Shown in pieces: positions 1 to 9,400 of a stretch of 64,000 nt of DNA (its first letter is position 1; each line of letters begins with the position of its first letter). The notes below the pieces were generated by a model that did no database searches, was not told where the DNA came from, and saw only the letters and a program-made list of their open reading frames with translations. Both the position numbers and the translations under genes were made by a program. The stretch lies in assembly GCA_963995505.1 (NCBI GenBank), contig OZ023181.1:4563487-4627486 (forward strand), given 5' to 3'. This DNA is from Hypericum androsaemum (taxonomy: Eukaryota > Streptophyta > Magnoliopsida > Malpighiales > Hypericaceae).

Positions 1-849
1 GGACTAACGTTAAATTTTAATAACCGTCTCTATCGTAATAACTAATAATTTTTATAAAGATTTATTGTTAAATATTAGTCCCAACTGTTTCATAAAGTAA
101 TATTTTTACATGCGAATTTTTTTTAAAGTAAATATCTTGTGCTGGGCTTGCTTGTCTGATAATTTTCACATCATCCTTCATTTTTCGAATTATTTTCAAA
201 TGGTCATTGTAGTTGTAGTATTATTATAACAAAATATCCTAATCGAGTACAACATTTTAATAATGCTAGATGCCAAAATTTTGGTGACTTTAATATAGAC
301 AAAGAAATAACTATGATTTATCGATATTTTATGTAACTATAATATAATTAAAATATTTTTTAGTTTATATGTATTTAGTTGCCATAAATTCAATTTTAGT
401 CATTTCAAATATAAAAAATAAATCTCTTTTATGTGATAACTTTTCTGAAGTAATATTTTTTTCGATCCTAATGATATCTCTTTAAAATAATTTTATCGTC
501 CTAGAGTATAGGGTTACAAATGAATTAGTATTGAACAATATAAATTATTAAAAAATAGTTTTTTTTTTTATGAAATGCGTAATTTTGTTACCACGAGTGT
601 GTGTACAGTTCGTGATCATATATAAGACGATTATGAAAACATGTATACATAAAAAAAGTTAAAATTTATTATTTTTAGAATATGGATTTAAATATGCCTA
701 AATGAAATATGAAGATAATAGTACATCAAAATTTGTTTGGGTGCAAAAATTTATTTACCATTACTATATAAAAACATTTTTTTTAGAAACAAAGGATCAA
801 TGGTATATTAAACACGATATGCAATTGTTCAACAACAGAATAATAAATG
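1..849. other. AT-rich spacer, no gene seen
   Basis: Very AT-rich sequence with many homopolymer runs and no open frame of useful length or recognisable protein similarity. I see no RNA gene or clear transposon end here. Confidence 0.6.
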
Positions 850-1320
850 CTTCTGGTGGATGAAACAACCAGTTAGGAGCACAAAGTCCTAATCTAGACT
901 GAGATGCAAGCCAATTTGCGACTTTATTGTCGAACGTGGGGCGAATAGGAGCTTGCATCTAGGAAGCCGTTGGAGGGTCATACGCGCCCGGAGTGCCTCG
1001 TTCTCCGCCTGCCACTCCAAAGAAGTGGTATCACCATTGATGTAGTCCATAGCAACCTTACAATCCGAGTAGATTTGGGCATCTACATCAGTAAAACAGC
1101 TTCGCACCATATCAAGTGCATCACAGACCTTCCCAAAAAAAAGTGCATCACAGATTTCCAGGATTTAAGCCTCAACTGCTGAATCAGCTTGCAATCTTCG
1201 ACTATGACCATTTAGCATATGGTCTCTGTTGTTTCTAGTAATAACTCCGACGCCGGCCGAATGATCAAGTTGAAACCACGACGCGTCACAGTTTACTAGC
1301 ATTTTATTTGCAAGAGGTGG
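850..1320 (-). mobile_element. L1-type LINE remnant, RNase H domain (minus strand)
   Basis: Read on the minus strand, this is the C-terminal RNase H domain typical of plant L1 LINEs. A reading frame near 1260-1310 gives LVNCDASW (first catalytic Asp region), then a GVGVITRN-like stretch, then YSDCKVAMDYI near 1050-1080, and finally FDNKVANWLASQSR near 905-940 (the domain-ending N-x-VA-x-x-LA motif). The pieces lie in different frames and an in-frame stop interrupts the stretch before LVNCDASW, so it is a dead fragment. The frame appears to continue upstream (rightwards) to about 1360, where the Copia element begins. That Copia element therefore probably landed in this LINE. Confidence 0.75.
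1114..1154 (+). repeat. Micro retro-insertion with 14-bp target duplication
   Basis: AAGTGCATCACAGA occurs perfectly at 1114-1127 and again at 1141-1154. The 13 nt between are CCTTCCC plus an A-run. This is the structure left by target-primed reverse transcription of an almost completely 5'-truncated LINE or SINE. It lies inside the LINE RNase H remnant, so it is younger than that fragment. Confidence 0.7.
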
Positions 1321-1365
1321 GATTCAGTGGTCTCTAACAACCCTCCCCCGATCTGGGTTCGAGTG

Positions 1366-2661
1366 TGTTGGAGAAATTACCCACTTCCCGTGGACCCAAG
1401 CAATGCAAGCGAAAATACACATACATGCAAACCACGATACTACGAGAAACACAACGCACAAAGCACAAAGAAAGCACAAGAAGGGACACAAAAATTTGGT
1501 TACTCGGTTCGATCCACAACGATCTACATCCGGGGGCTTCCAAGTCAGGAGAGATTCCACTATTTTCATGCTCGAACTTCACTCGCTCTCACAACAATGG
1601 ATGTCTTGCTCGACTCACTCTCCTCCTCTTCTCACCGTGGCTACCCACACTCTTGGGAGCTCACTCTCTTGGCAAAGCCCTTGGACTTGGGCTCAACCCA
1701 CTCTTCAGGCCAACTCTCCTTCACTCGTAGAGCACCATCTCGTTCACTCGGATGGCTAACTCTTCTCTTGGCAAGGCCCTTGGACTTGGGCTCTACCAAC
1801 ACTTCGGACAACTCTCCTTCACTCGGAGAGCACCACCTCCTTCATTCAGAGTGGCTAACCCTTCTTCTTAGGTTTGCCCTTCACTTGGAGACAACCCTTT
1901 TTCTTGGGTCTTCTTCTCCTCCACCTCCTTCACTTGGAGGTCTTCTTCCTCTTCTCCATCTCCTTCACTTGGAGGCAACCCTTCTTCTTGGGTTGGCCAA
2001 CTTGGGGGACATGGACCACTCTCCTTTACTTGGAGAGCACCTCCTCTTTCTCTTTTCTCTCTTTGCCATGGACAACCCTCTTTCACTTGGAGGGTCTTCT
2101 TCCTCTTCTCCTCCTTCACTTAGAGGAGTGGGCACTTGGCCTCTCCTTCACTTGGAGAGCCTTTCTCCTTTCTCCTTCTTCTCTCTTTCACTTTGGAGAA
2201 GTGGTCAACACTTTGCCAACCCTTCTTGGAGGCCATGGAGGGGTATTTATAGTGCCCACAACCTTGGCAACTATTTGAGATCTTGGGGGGTATTTTGGTC
2301 CACTTAAAATCATATTTTTGGACCCAACTTGTGGTCGCCAATTAACTGGCGCCCGCCAGTGGCCTCATTCAGAAATCTCTGAGACGGGCAACTGGCTATC
2401 GCCAGTTCTATCAGATTTTTCACAAAACTCTTCTTCGGCTTCGTCTCTTGACCCGATCACCACTCCGATCATCCTCAAGACTCTTCACTCGAGCCACACG
2501 ACCCTCGGATGTCCTCAACGTCTTTACTCGACTCTTGACTCAATTGATTCCCCGAGCGTCCCCGGACTCCGAACCCAATCGATCAACTCTCGGACCATCC
2601 TCAAGGCTCTTCACTCGAGCCTCCAGAATACTTCACTCGTATTAAGGCTCCATACTTAACA
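1366..2661 (-). repeat. 3' LTR of the Copia element
   Basis: On the minus strand it begins TGTTAAGTATGG and ends TTTCTCCAACA, with canonical TG..CA ends. It matches 4578-5866 along its whole length with scattered substitutions. On the plus strand it is rich in near-tandem CTTCACTTGGAG phrases (about 1800-2170), giving long but meaningless open frames on both strands. Confidence 0.88.
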
Positions 2662-2689
2662 ATCTCCCACCTGGAGACTGACCTCCATA

Positions 2690-2935
2690 CGATCCACCCG
2701 GCATTAGGCGACTGTCTTCTTCACTTGGCAATCTCCCACCCGGAGACTCACCACATCACGAACCACCCATCACTAGGCGATCCTCATCACTAGGCAATCT
2801 TCCACTCGGAGACTAACCTCTTCATCAATCACCCTTCACTAGGTGACCATCTACACCAATCGATACTTGTCACCCGTCACTAGGCGACCTTCTTCCAATT
2901 GGCACTTCGACCTCTTCTCATCACTTCACAAGGCT
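2690..2935. repeat. Imperfect short repeats CACTAGGCGA / CTCCCACCCGGAGACT
   Basis: Between the 3' LTR and the coding scraps there are several degenerate copies of two phrases, CACTAGGCGA-like (about five copies) and ATCTCCCACCTGGAGACT-like (about three copies). They form no open frame and probably arose by local duplication in the non-coding 3' part of the element. Confidence 0.6.
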
Positions 2936-3024
2936 AGTTGAAGTCAAGCATAGCTCCAACCTCTCCAAGGCACTCCCCTTGGGCTTCACACTTGCAAGAT
3001 CTTCTCCTCCTTGAACCCAAGAGA

Positions 3025-4551
3025 TCATCTTCTCTTGTCAAAGTAGCTTGATATGACATTCGCATCCACGCATCTTGTCATTCTAGCCTTGTTGTCCTTA
3101 TCACTTAGGCCATTCACTACAAAGCTTGTCAAGTGGACGGGCACCCACTTTTTTGTCTTCTCATATTGCTTTCTAGGATTCCTCAAAAGCCTTCTCACAA
3201 CTCCCATCAGATCACTGGTCTTGTACGCTTCTTTGCATACCTCACACGACCACCCGTGAAAGCACCTAGAGCCTTCCGCTTCTAAGCTCTCTCCTTGTAA
3301 CACTCATTCTCCTTTGCCACACCAACTCTTCTAGCCTCTTGATTATGCCATGCCTTGCCACTATGGAGTTTGACTAGTCCCCAAGTCTCCTTGGCACTCA
3401 ACGACTCCATCTTCTCACTCTTTGCAAGCATCCTCTTGGCCACATGCTCACTTCGCTGCGCCTCTGCATAATCTCCTGGCTCACCACCTATCGACAAGAG
3501 ATAGTAGTTGGTGGGCGAGAATCATTGCGATGACCCACCCTCACTTGTAGAACTCCGCTGTGAAATCACTGGCGGTAGGAAACTTAGTTTCACCTTCTCC
3601 TCACTAGCCTCCGGGCCATTCAGTACATTCCTGCTCCCACCCGAGTTCGAGATGTCTCGCTCGACCATCTCACTGCTAGAACCCACATCATCAGCAAAGC
3701 TCCCCTCGTCCTTCACCATGGACTCGGCATCTTGCTTGTTCTTCTCATCTGCATCAACATGAACAAATGATACACAACCAAGCATACGAAGATGAGTTAG
3801 ATCAATCTCCTTCCCACTCCAAGCCACCTCCTGTATCTCACTCTCCTAAGGGGTTGATGGTACTCTATTGATTAAGCAAGCGGCGGTGTTTGCTGCATCC
3901 ACCCACAACATCTTCGGTAGTCCACACTTCATTCGCATGGCTATAGCTCTCTCATTGGTTGTCGTGTTCATCTTCTCCACGATGCCATCTTCTTCGGGGT
4001 TTCTAGCTACTGTCTTCACTTCATAGGACTTGAACTCTTGGAGCTTTTTCTCTCCGCCATTTTATCGATCTCAAGCACACCTCAAGATCTTTATTTCCAA
4101 TGGAGGTCTTGTAGCACAAACTACCCAAGGATGTCACCGGCGTCGATCCCTTCACTTGGTCCAATTCAAGCTTCTTATCTTTTCAAAAACTACTACCTCT
4201 CGAAGAGCTCACTCTCCGCTCTCCAAGACCACAATGCACACGAAGACCCAACTCTACGGTCTTCAAGCTTGGTAGCTTCCCTCTTGAATAAAGCACCCCC
4301 ATCCTTTTCTCACACACATGACCAAGTCGACAATGCTACTCTGCATCTTTCGTCGCACTCACAAGGCCAATGCTCTCATGGGCGTTCCTCATAGCATACA
4401 ACGCACACTCCTTGGCCATCACACTCCTAGACAAGGACAAGCACACCACACTCATCATTTTCTGGTCTAGGAGCTTCCACTCCTCTTTCTTCATATCATC
4501 GAACTTCTCCACGGGCGACTCCACTTCACCCATCATGGTTGCTCTCACCAC
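3025..4551 (-). pseudogene. Copia gag-pol remnants
   Basis: Read right to left on the minus strand, pieces of a Copia polyprotein appear in the correct order. 4336-4551 has a gag (UBN2-like) start with VEKFDD...EEWKLLDQKM. 3850-4010 has the integrase tail with GIVEKMN, GLPKMLWVDAANTAACLINR. 3700-3827 has the after-integrase piece LTHLRMLGCVSFVHV. 3330-3497 has the reverse transcriptase N-terminus with GDYAEAQRSEH and KMESLSAKETWGLV. The protease, the integrase DDE core, the reverse transcriptase YVDD box and RNase H are missing. The pieces are in different frames with stops. No functional product is expected. Confidence 0.8.
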
Positions 4552-4562
4552 GCCCTAACCTT

Positions 4563-4575
4563 GGCTCTGATACTA
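4563..4575 (-). other. Primer-binding site (initiator tRNA-Met)
   Basis: On the minus strand TAGTATCAGAGCC starts 2 nt inside the 5' LTR. It differs from the standard plant initiator-Met site TGGTATCAGAGCC at one base. Position and sequence together fix the element's orientation. Confidence 0.85.
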
Positions 4576-4577
4576 GT

Positions 4578-5866
4578 TGTTGGGGAAATTACCCATTTTT
4601 TGTGGACCCAAGCAACGCAAGCAAAAATACACATATGGGCAAACCACGATACCACGAGAAGCACAACGCATAAAGAAAGCACAAGGAGGGACACAAAAAT
4701 TTGGTTACCCGGTTCGATCCACAATGATCTACATCCGAGGGCTTCCAAGCCAAGAGAGATTCCACTATTTTTACGCTTGAGCTTCACTCGCTCTCACAAC
4801 AATGGATGCCTTGCTCGACTCACTCTCCTCCTCTTCTCACCGTGGCTACCCACACTCTTGGGAGCTTACTCTCTTGGCAAAGCCCTTGGACTTAGGCTTT
4901 ACCCACTCTTCGGGCCAACTCTCCTTCACTCTGAGAGCACCACCTCGTTCACTCGGATGGCTAACCCTTCTCTTGGTAAGGCCCTTGGACTTGGGCTCTA
5001 CCAATACTTCAGACAACTCTCCTTCACTCGGAGAGCACCACCTCCTTCATTTGGAGTGGCTAACCCTTCTTCTTGGGTTTGTCCTTCACTTGGAGACAAC
5101 CCTTCTTCTTGGGTCTTCTTCTCCTCCACCTCCTTCACTTGGAGGTCTTCTTCCTCTTCTCCATCTCCTTCACTTGGAGGCAACCCTTCTTCTTGGGTTG
5201 GGCAACTTGGGGGACATGGACCACTCTTCTTCACTTGGAGAGCACCTCCTCTTTTCCTCTTCTCTCTTTGCTATGGACAACCCTCCTTCACTTGGAGGGT
5301 CTTCTTCCTCTTCTCCTCCTTCACTTAGAGGAGTGGGCACTTGACCTCTCCTTCACTTGGAGAGTCTTTCTCCTTCCTCTCTCTTCTCTCTTTCACTTTA
5401 GAGAAGTGGGCAACACTTTGCCGACCCTTTTTGGAGGTCATTGAGGGGTATTTATAGTGCCTACAACCTAGGCAACTATTTGGGGACTTAGGGGGCATTT
5501 TGGTCCACTTAAAATTACATTTCCGGACCAAACTGGCGGTCGCCAATCAACTGGCGCCCGCTAGTGGCCTCATCCAGAAATCTCTGAGACGGGCAACTGG
5601 CTATCGCCAGTTCCATCAACTTTTTCACAAAACTCTTCTTCGGCTTCGTCTCTTGACTCGATCACCACCCCGATCATCCTCAAGGTTCTTCACTCGAGCC
5701 ACACGACCCTCGGATGTCCTCAACGTCTTCACTCGACTCTTGACTCGATTGATTCCCCGAGCGTCCCCGTACTCTGAACCCAATCGATCAACTCTCGGAC
5801 CATCCTCAAGGCTCTTCACTCGAGCCACCCGAATACTTCACTCGTACTCAGACTCCATACCCAACC
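4578..5866 (-). repeat. 5' LTR of the Copia element
   Basis: Direct-repeat partner of 1366-2661, in the same orientation. Its outer end (CCAACC on plus) differs from the canonical TG..CA terminus by one base. The GAGTG target duplication follows directly at 5867-5871. Confidence 0.88.
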
Positions 5867-5960
5867 GAGTGTTGGTTGGAGTTTGGAGTTTGATGATCCA
5901 TACCTTGGCAGTCATTCGATGTTTTATAACCACTAAAATAAATCACTTTTCTTCAACATT

Positions 5961-6121
5961 AAACACCCAAAACAAATTAAACGCTAATGCACCGGATTCT
6001 ATCAGAACTCCGAATTTAAACGCACTTGGGCGAGAGTAGTACTAGGATGGGTGACCTCCTGGGAAGTCCTCGTGTTGCACCCCTCTTTAAAAACTTGACC
6101 AAAAAAAAACACCCAAAACAA
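5961..6121 (+). pseudogene. 5S rRNA retropseudogene with A-tail and target duplication
   Basis: From about 5981 to 6083 the sequence closely follows the 3' five-sixths of plant 5S rRNA: CTAATGCACCGGAT, then CAGAACTCCG, then GGGCGAGAGTAGTACTAG, GGATGGGTGACCTCCTGG and CCTCGTGTTGCACCCC. The first ~18 nt of 5S are missing. The match runs through the 5S end into CTCTTTAAAAACTTGACC and then a run of nine A. AAACACCCAAAACAA occurs perfectly at 5961-5975 and 6107-6121 (about 20 bp with two mismatches if extended). A 5' truncation, 3' A-tail and long target duplication indicate LINE-mediated copying of a 5S transcript, not a genomic 5S array unit. The Pol III internal control region is largely present but altered. 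Confidence 0.85.
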
Positions 6122-6492
6122 GTTGAGGAAAAAAGTCGTCAACCAATATTTCAATTTTAGTATATTGGATAGTTATAATTTTCCTATTTTCTAAATTTTG
6201 AGATAGAACTTTTATATTTCAAATTTGTTCTCTTAAATTCTATTAAATTTTAATTAGTAAAGAAAACTCTTTAAACTTGTGATTGTAGTAAAACTACTTA
6301 CTACAGGAGGAAGGGCACTGACACACACACACTACCAAGTTTTAAGAACTCTTTTTATGACGAGAAAAGTTCAAACATATCTTTTGCCCTTTCTTTAGGT
6401 CTAGTGAAAGCTCACTGAAAGTAACAAAACGTCGTCGTTTCGAAGGAGAAATTAAACGAGAAATCCCATCCCATATCACGAGGAGGCCGAAA
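6122..6492. other. Spacer / PP2C upstream region
   Basis: AT-rich sequence up to about 6300, followed by less AT-biased sequence immediately before the PP2C start codon. It presumably holds the PP2C promoter and 5' leader, but I see no convincing TATA box. Confidence 0.4.
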
Positions 6493-9400
6493 ATGGACAA
6501 AGAAGGGAAGCAAAAGCAGGCTGGCGTGAACCGACACGGGGTGATATCTGTGATGGGGAGGAAAAGGGTGATGGAGGACGCGGTGGCGGTTGCCCCCGGC
6601 GTGGTGGATCTCGGCGGCGAGCGGGGGAGCTACGACTTCTTCGGGGTTTACGACGGGCAGGGGCGGGGCGGGGCGGTGGCCGCCGCGTGGTGCAGGGTGA
6701 GGATGCACGTTCTCGTGGCGGAGGCGGCGGCGGCGGAGGAGGAGGAGGGCGCGGAGTACTGGGAGAGGGTGATGAGAGGTTGTTTCGGGAAGATGGATGA
6801 GGAGGTGGCTGATGTTCGGAAGAACGTCGGCGGCGGGGCGGAGGTAGGGTCCACGGCGGCGCTGGTTGTGATGGTGGGGGAGAAGGAGATCGCCGTCGCC
6901 AATTGTGGAGGTTCTGGGGCGGTTCTGTGTCGTGCCGGCGTGGCCGTTCCTTTGTCTCGTGGTATTCGTAAGGTGATTTGTCTTAACTGATCATCTATTC
7001 GCTTTTTAATTGGTTATTAATAATTAAATACATAATTCTAATCTCCTCTTTATAGTCTGCCGTAAATTTAAATATGTATTTCATTTCAACAATAGGTTTG
7101 TAAATATTTCACGAGATTAGATTACCTTTTTTTTAGAAGAAGAGATTAAATAACCTATATTAAGATGTTACATCTAATAAAAAGAACGGATATGATGCCA
7201 TGGATAAAATAATATGAAATTCTCGAAGATAGAGTAAATAAATGATGAGCAAATATATATAGCCAACAATAATTACCAAGAAAAAAAACTGATTAACTAA
7301 AAAATTTCAAGCGGGGAGAAGTGGCAGTCGTCACTAAGTTGGCGGTCGCCAACATCAACTTACAGAGAAATTGCAAGCGGGGCAATTGGCAGTGGCAACT
7401 TGCGGCGCGCAGAGATTTCTAGTTTAGCTCGGCTCTTGTTTCGAACTCCTAATTCGATTTAGATAGGTTTCTTGTACACTAAGAGTTTGTCTATTATATA
7501 AGGACGTGTCACCCTAAGGTTATGAATGGCTTTGTGACTCGGATCTATCAATAAAAATTCTCATTTTTCCCCGTGGACGTAGGCATTAGGCTGAACCACG
7601 TAATCTCTTGTGTCTATGTTCTTTGTGCGTTTTGTTCTCGAAGTTGCTGAATTCCTAACAAGTGGTATCAGAGCTAAGGTTGGAGGATGTCAAATCACGG
7701 CGCGAAGTTTGCTCTTGTGAAGTCGATGGTTCATCAAATTTTGGGTTATGGCAAAGGCGTGTCAAGGATCTCTTCGTGCAACAAGGGATGCTCATCGCGC
7801 TCTCAGAGAAGAAGTCCGAGAAGATGGAGGAGCAAGAGTGGAAAGAGATGGGGGCCAAGGCGATGGCGATAATTCGCTTGTGCTTGCGGACGACGTGTTG
7901 TATCACATTATGGATGAGGAGTCACCAGCTGAGGTATGGATGAAATTGGAGGCAAGGTATATGTCTAAGTCTTTGTCGAAGAAGCTTTATCTTAAACAAA
8001 AATTGTACGGGCTCAAGATGAAGGAAGGCTCAGATTTTAGCCAACACATTAATAGTTTCAGTCAACTTGTGAACGACTTGAGAAAGGTTGATGTGAAGTT
8101 CGAGGAAGAAGATAAGGCATTATTGCTCCTAAATTCCTTACCAGGTTCCTACGAGAATCTGGTTACAACCTTAACTTGGGGGAAGGAGTCCTTGGTGTTG
8201 GAAGATATCACAAGTGCTCTGCTAAGGTTTCACTAAAGGAGGAAAACTGGCGATGGACAAATAGTAGGGCTGGTTGTGAGGGGTAGCCATGGTGGTCGTA
8301 GAGAGGGTGGTTCTATACCTACAAGTTCGTTGATTCAGGTATGGTGACTATGGGTGATGATTCTGTTTGTAGAATCACTGGCATAGGTGATATCCAGATC
8401 AAGATGTGAGATAGTGTTGAGAGAAAATTGTGTTGGTTAGGCATGTTCCGAAGTTGGAGAAGAATTTGATCTCATTAGGAGCCTTGGATTATAACAGAAC
8501 CATCTATGAATATAGCCACTTGCTCGAACGGGTCGGATAGTGACTGTCTTTCTATTTTATCAAATCCAAAGCACTATGATTCCTGAATTTTGGATAACAC
8601 TTGTTCCTTTCACATGATGCCTAAGAGAGGGTGGTTCGACACCTACAAGTTCGTTGATTCAGGTATGGTGACTATGGGTAATGGTTCCGTTTGTAGAATC
8701 ACGGTCATAAGTGATATCCGGATCAAGATGTGGGATAGTGTTGAGAGAAAATTGTGTGGGGTTAGGCATGTTCCGAAGTTGGAGAAGAATTTGATCTCAT
8801 TAGAAGCCTTGCATTATAACGGGTACAGCTATAAGGTTGTAGGCGGGCTAATTAAGATGGAGAGGGATGCTGTGGTTGTGATGAAGGGTATAGTGGGTAC
8901 AGCTATAAGGTTGTAGGCGGGCTAATTGAGATGGAGAGGGATGCTGTGGTTGTAATGAAGGGTGAAAGAGATGCAAGGAATACCTACAGGTTAGTGGGGG
9001 GACACAGTTGTAGGTGGAGTCACATCCTTGGGTTCCGATGGAGAGGGAAAAAGCTCAGGTCATATGAGGTTGGTTCGTATGAGGGAGCAAAGGCTTGACA
9101 TGGATGGTTTGAGTGTAGTCAGGATTCGCAGAGACTTGGATAGCAAGATATGGTTGTTTCATAGAGGCATGGTTGGCAAGGAGCCATGGTTGTCTCAGAG
9201 AAGGATTGTTAGCAAGGCCCCGTTATGGTTGTCTAAAGGGATGTGCACATCAAAGGTGTTGGGTTGGTTTGGAATTAGGCATGCAAAGCTGCTGGTAACA
9301 TCACAGGTGAATCAGGTATCTCACTCAAGGCCGAATGGTGGATTTTGTGGTATGTCGAGGGTTCTACTTTGTGGAACGAAAGGTTGCACATTGTATGCTA

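Larger units (their letters stand above)
1366..5866 (-). mobile_element. Copia-type LTR retrotransposon, internally deleted, with target duplication
   Basis: The element lies on the minus strand and is about 4.5 kb. Two long direct repeats (1366-2661 and 4578-5866, each about 1.29 kb) are the LTRs. GAGTG occurs immediately outside both ends (1361-1365 and 5867-5871) as a 5-bp target duplication. A primer-binding site complementary to initiator tRNA-Met lies just inside the 5' LTR, and a purine-rich tract (2662-2674, read on minus) just before the 3' LTR. The internal region is only 1.9 kb, against roughly 4 kb or more in an autonomous Copia element. It keeps only scraps of gag, integrase and reverse transcriptase, so the element depended on others to move. 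Confidence 0.88.

Noticed and set aside
1327..2307. Long open frame (326 codons) and its overlapping partners, repeated at 4561-5344
   Set aside because: They lie entirely inside the two LTR copies, on the strand opposite the element, and consist of Ser/Leu/Pro-rich repeats of CTTCACTTGGAG-like phrases. No domain is recognisable.
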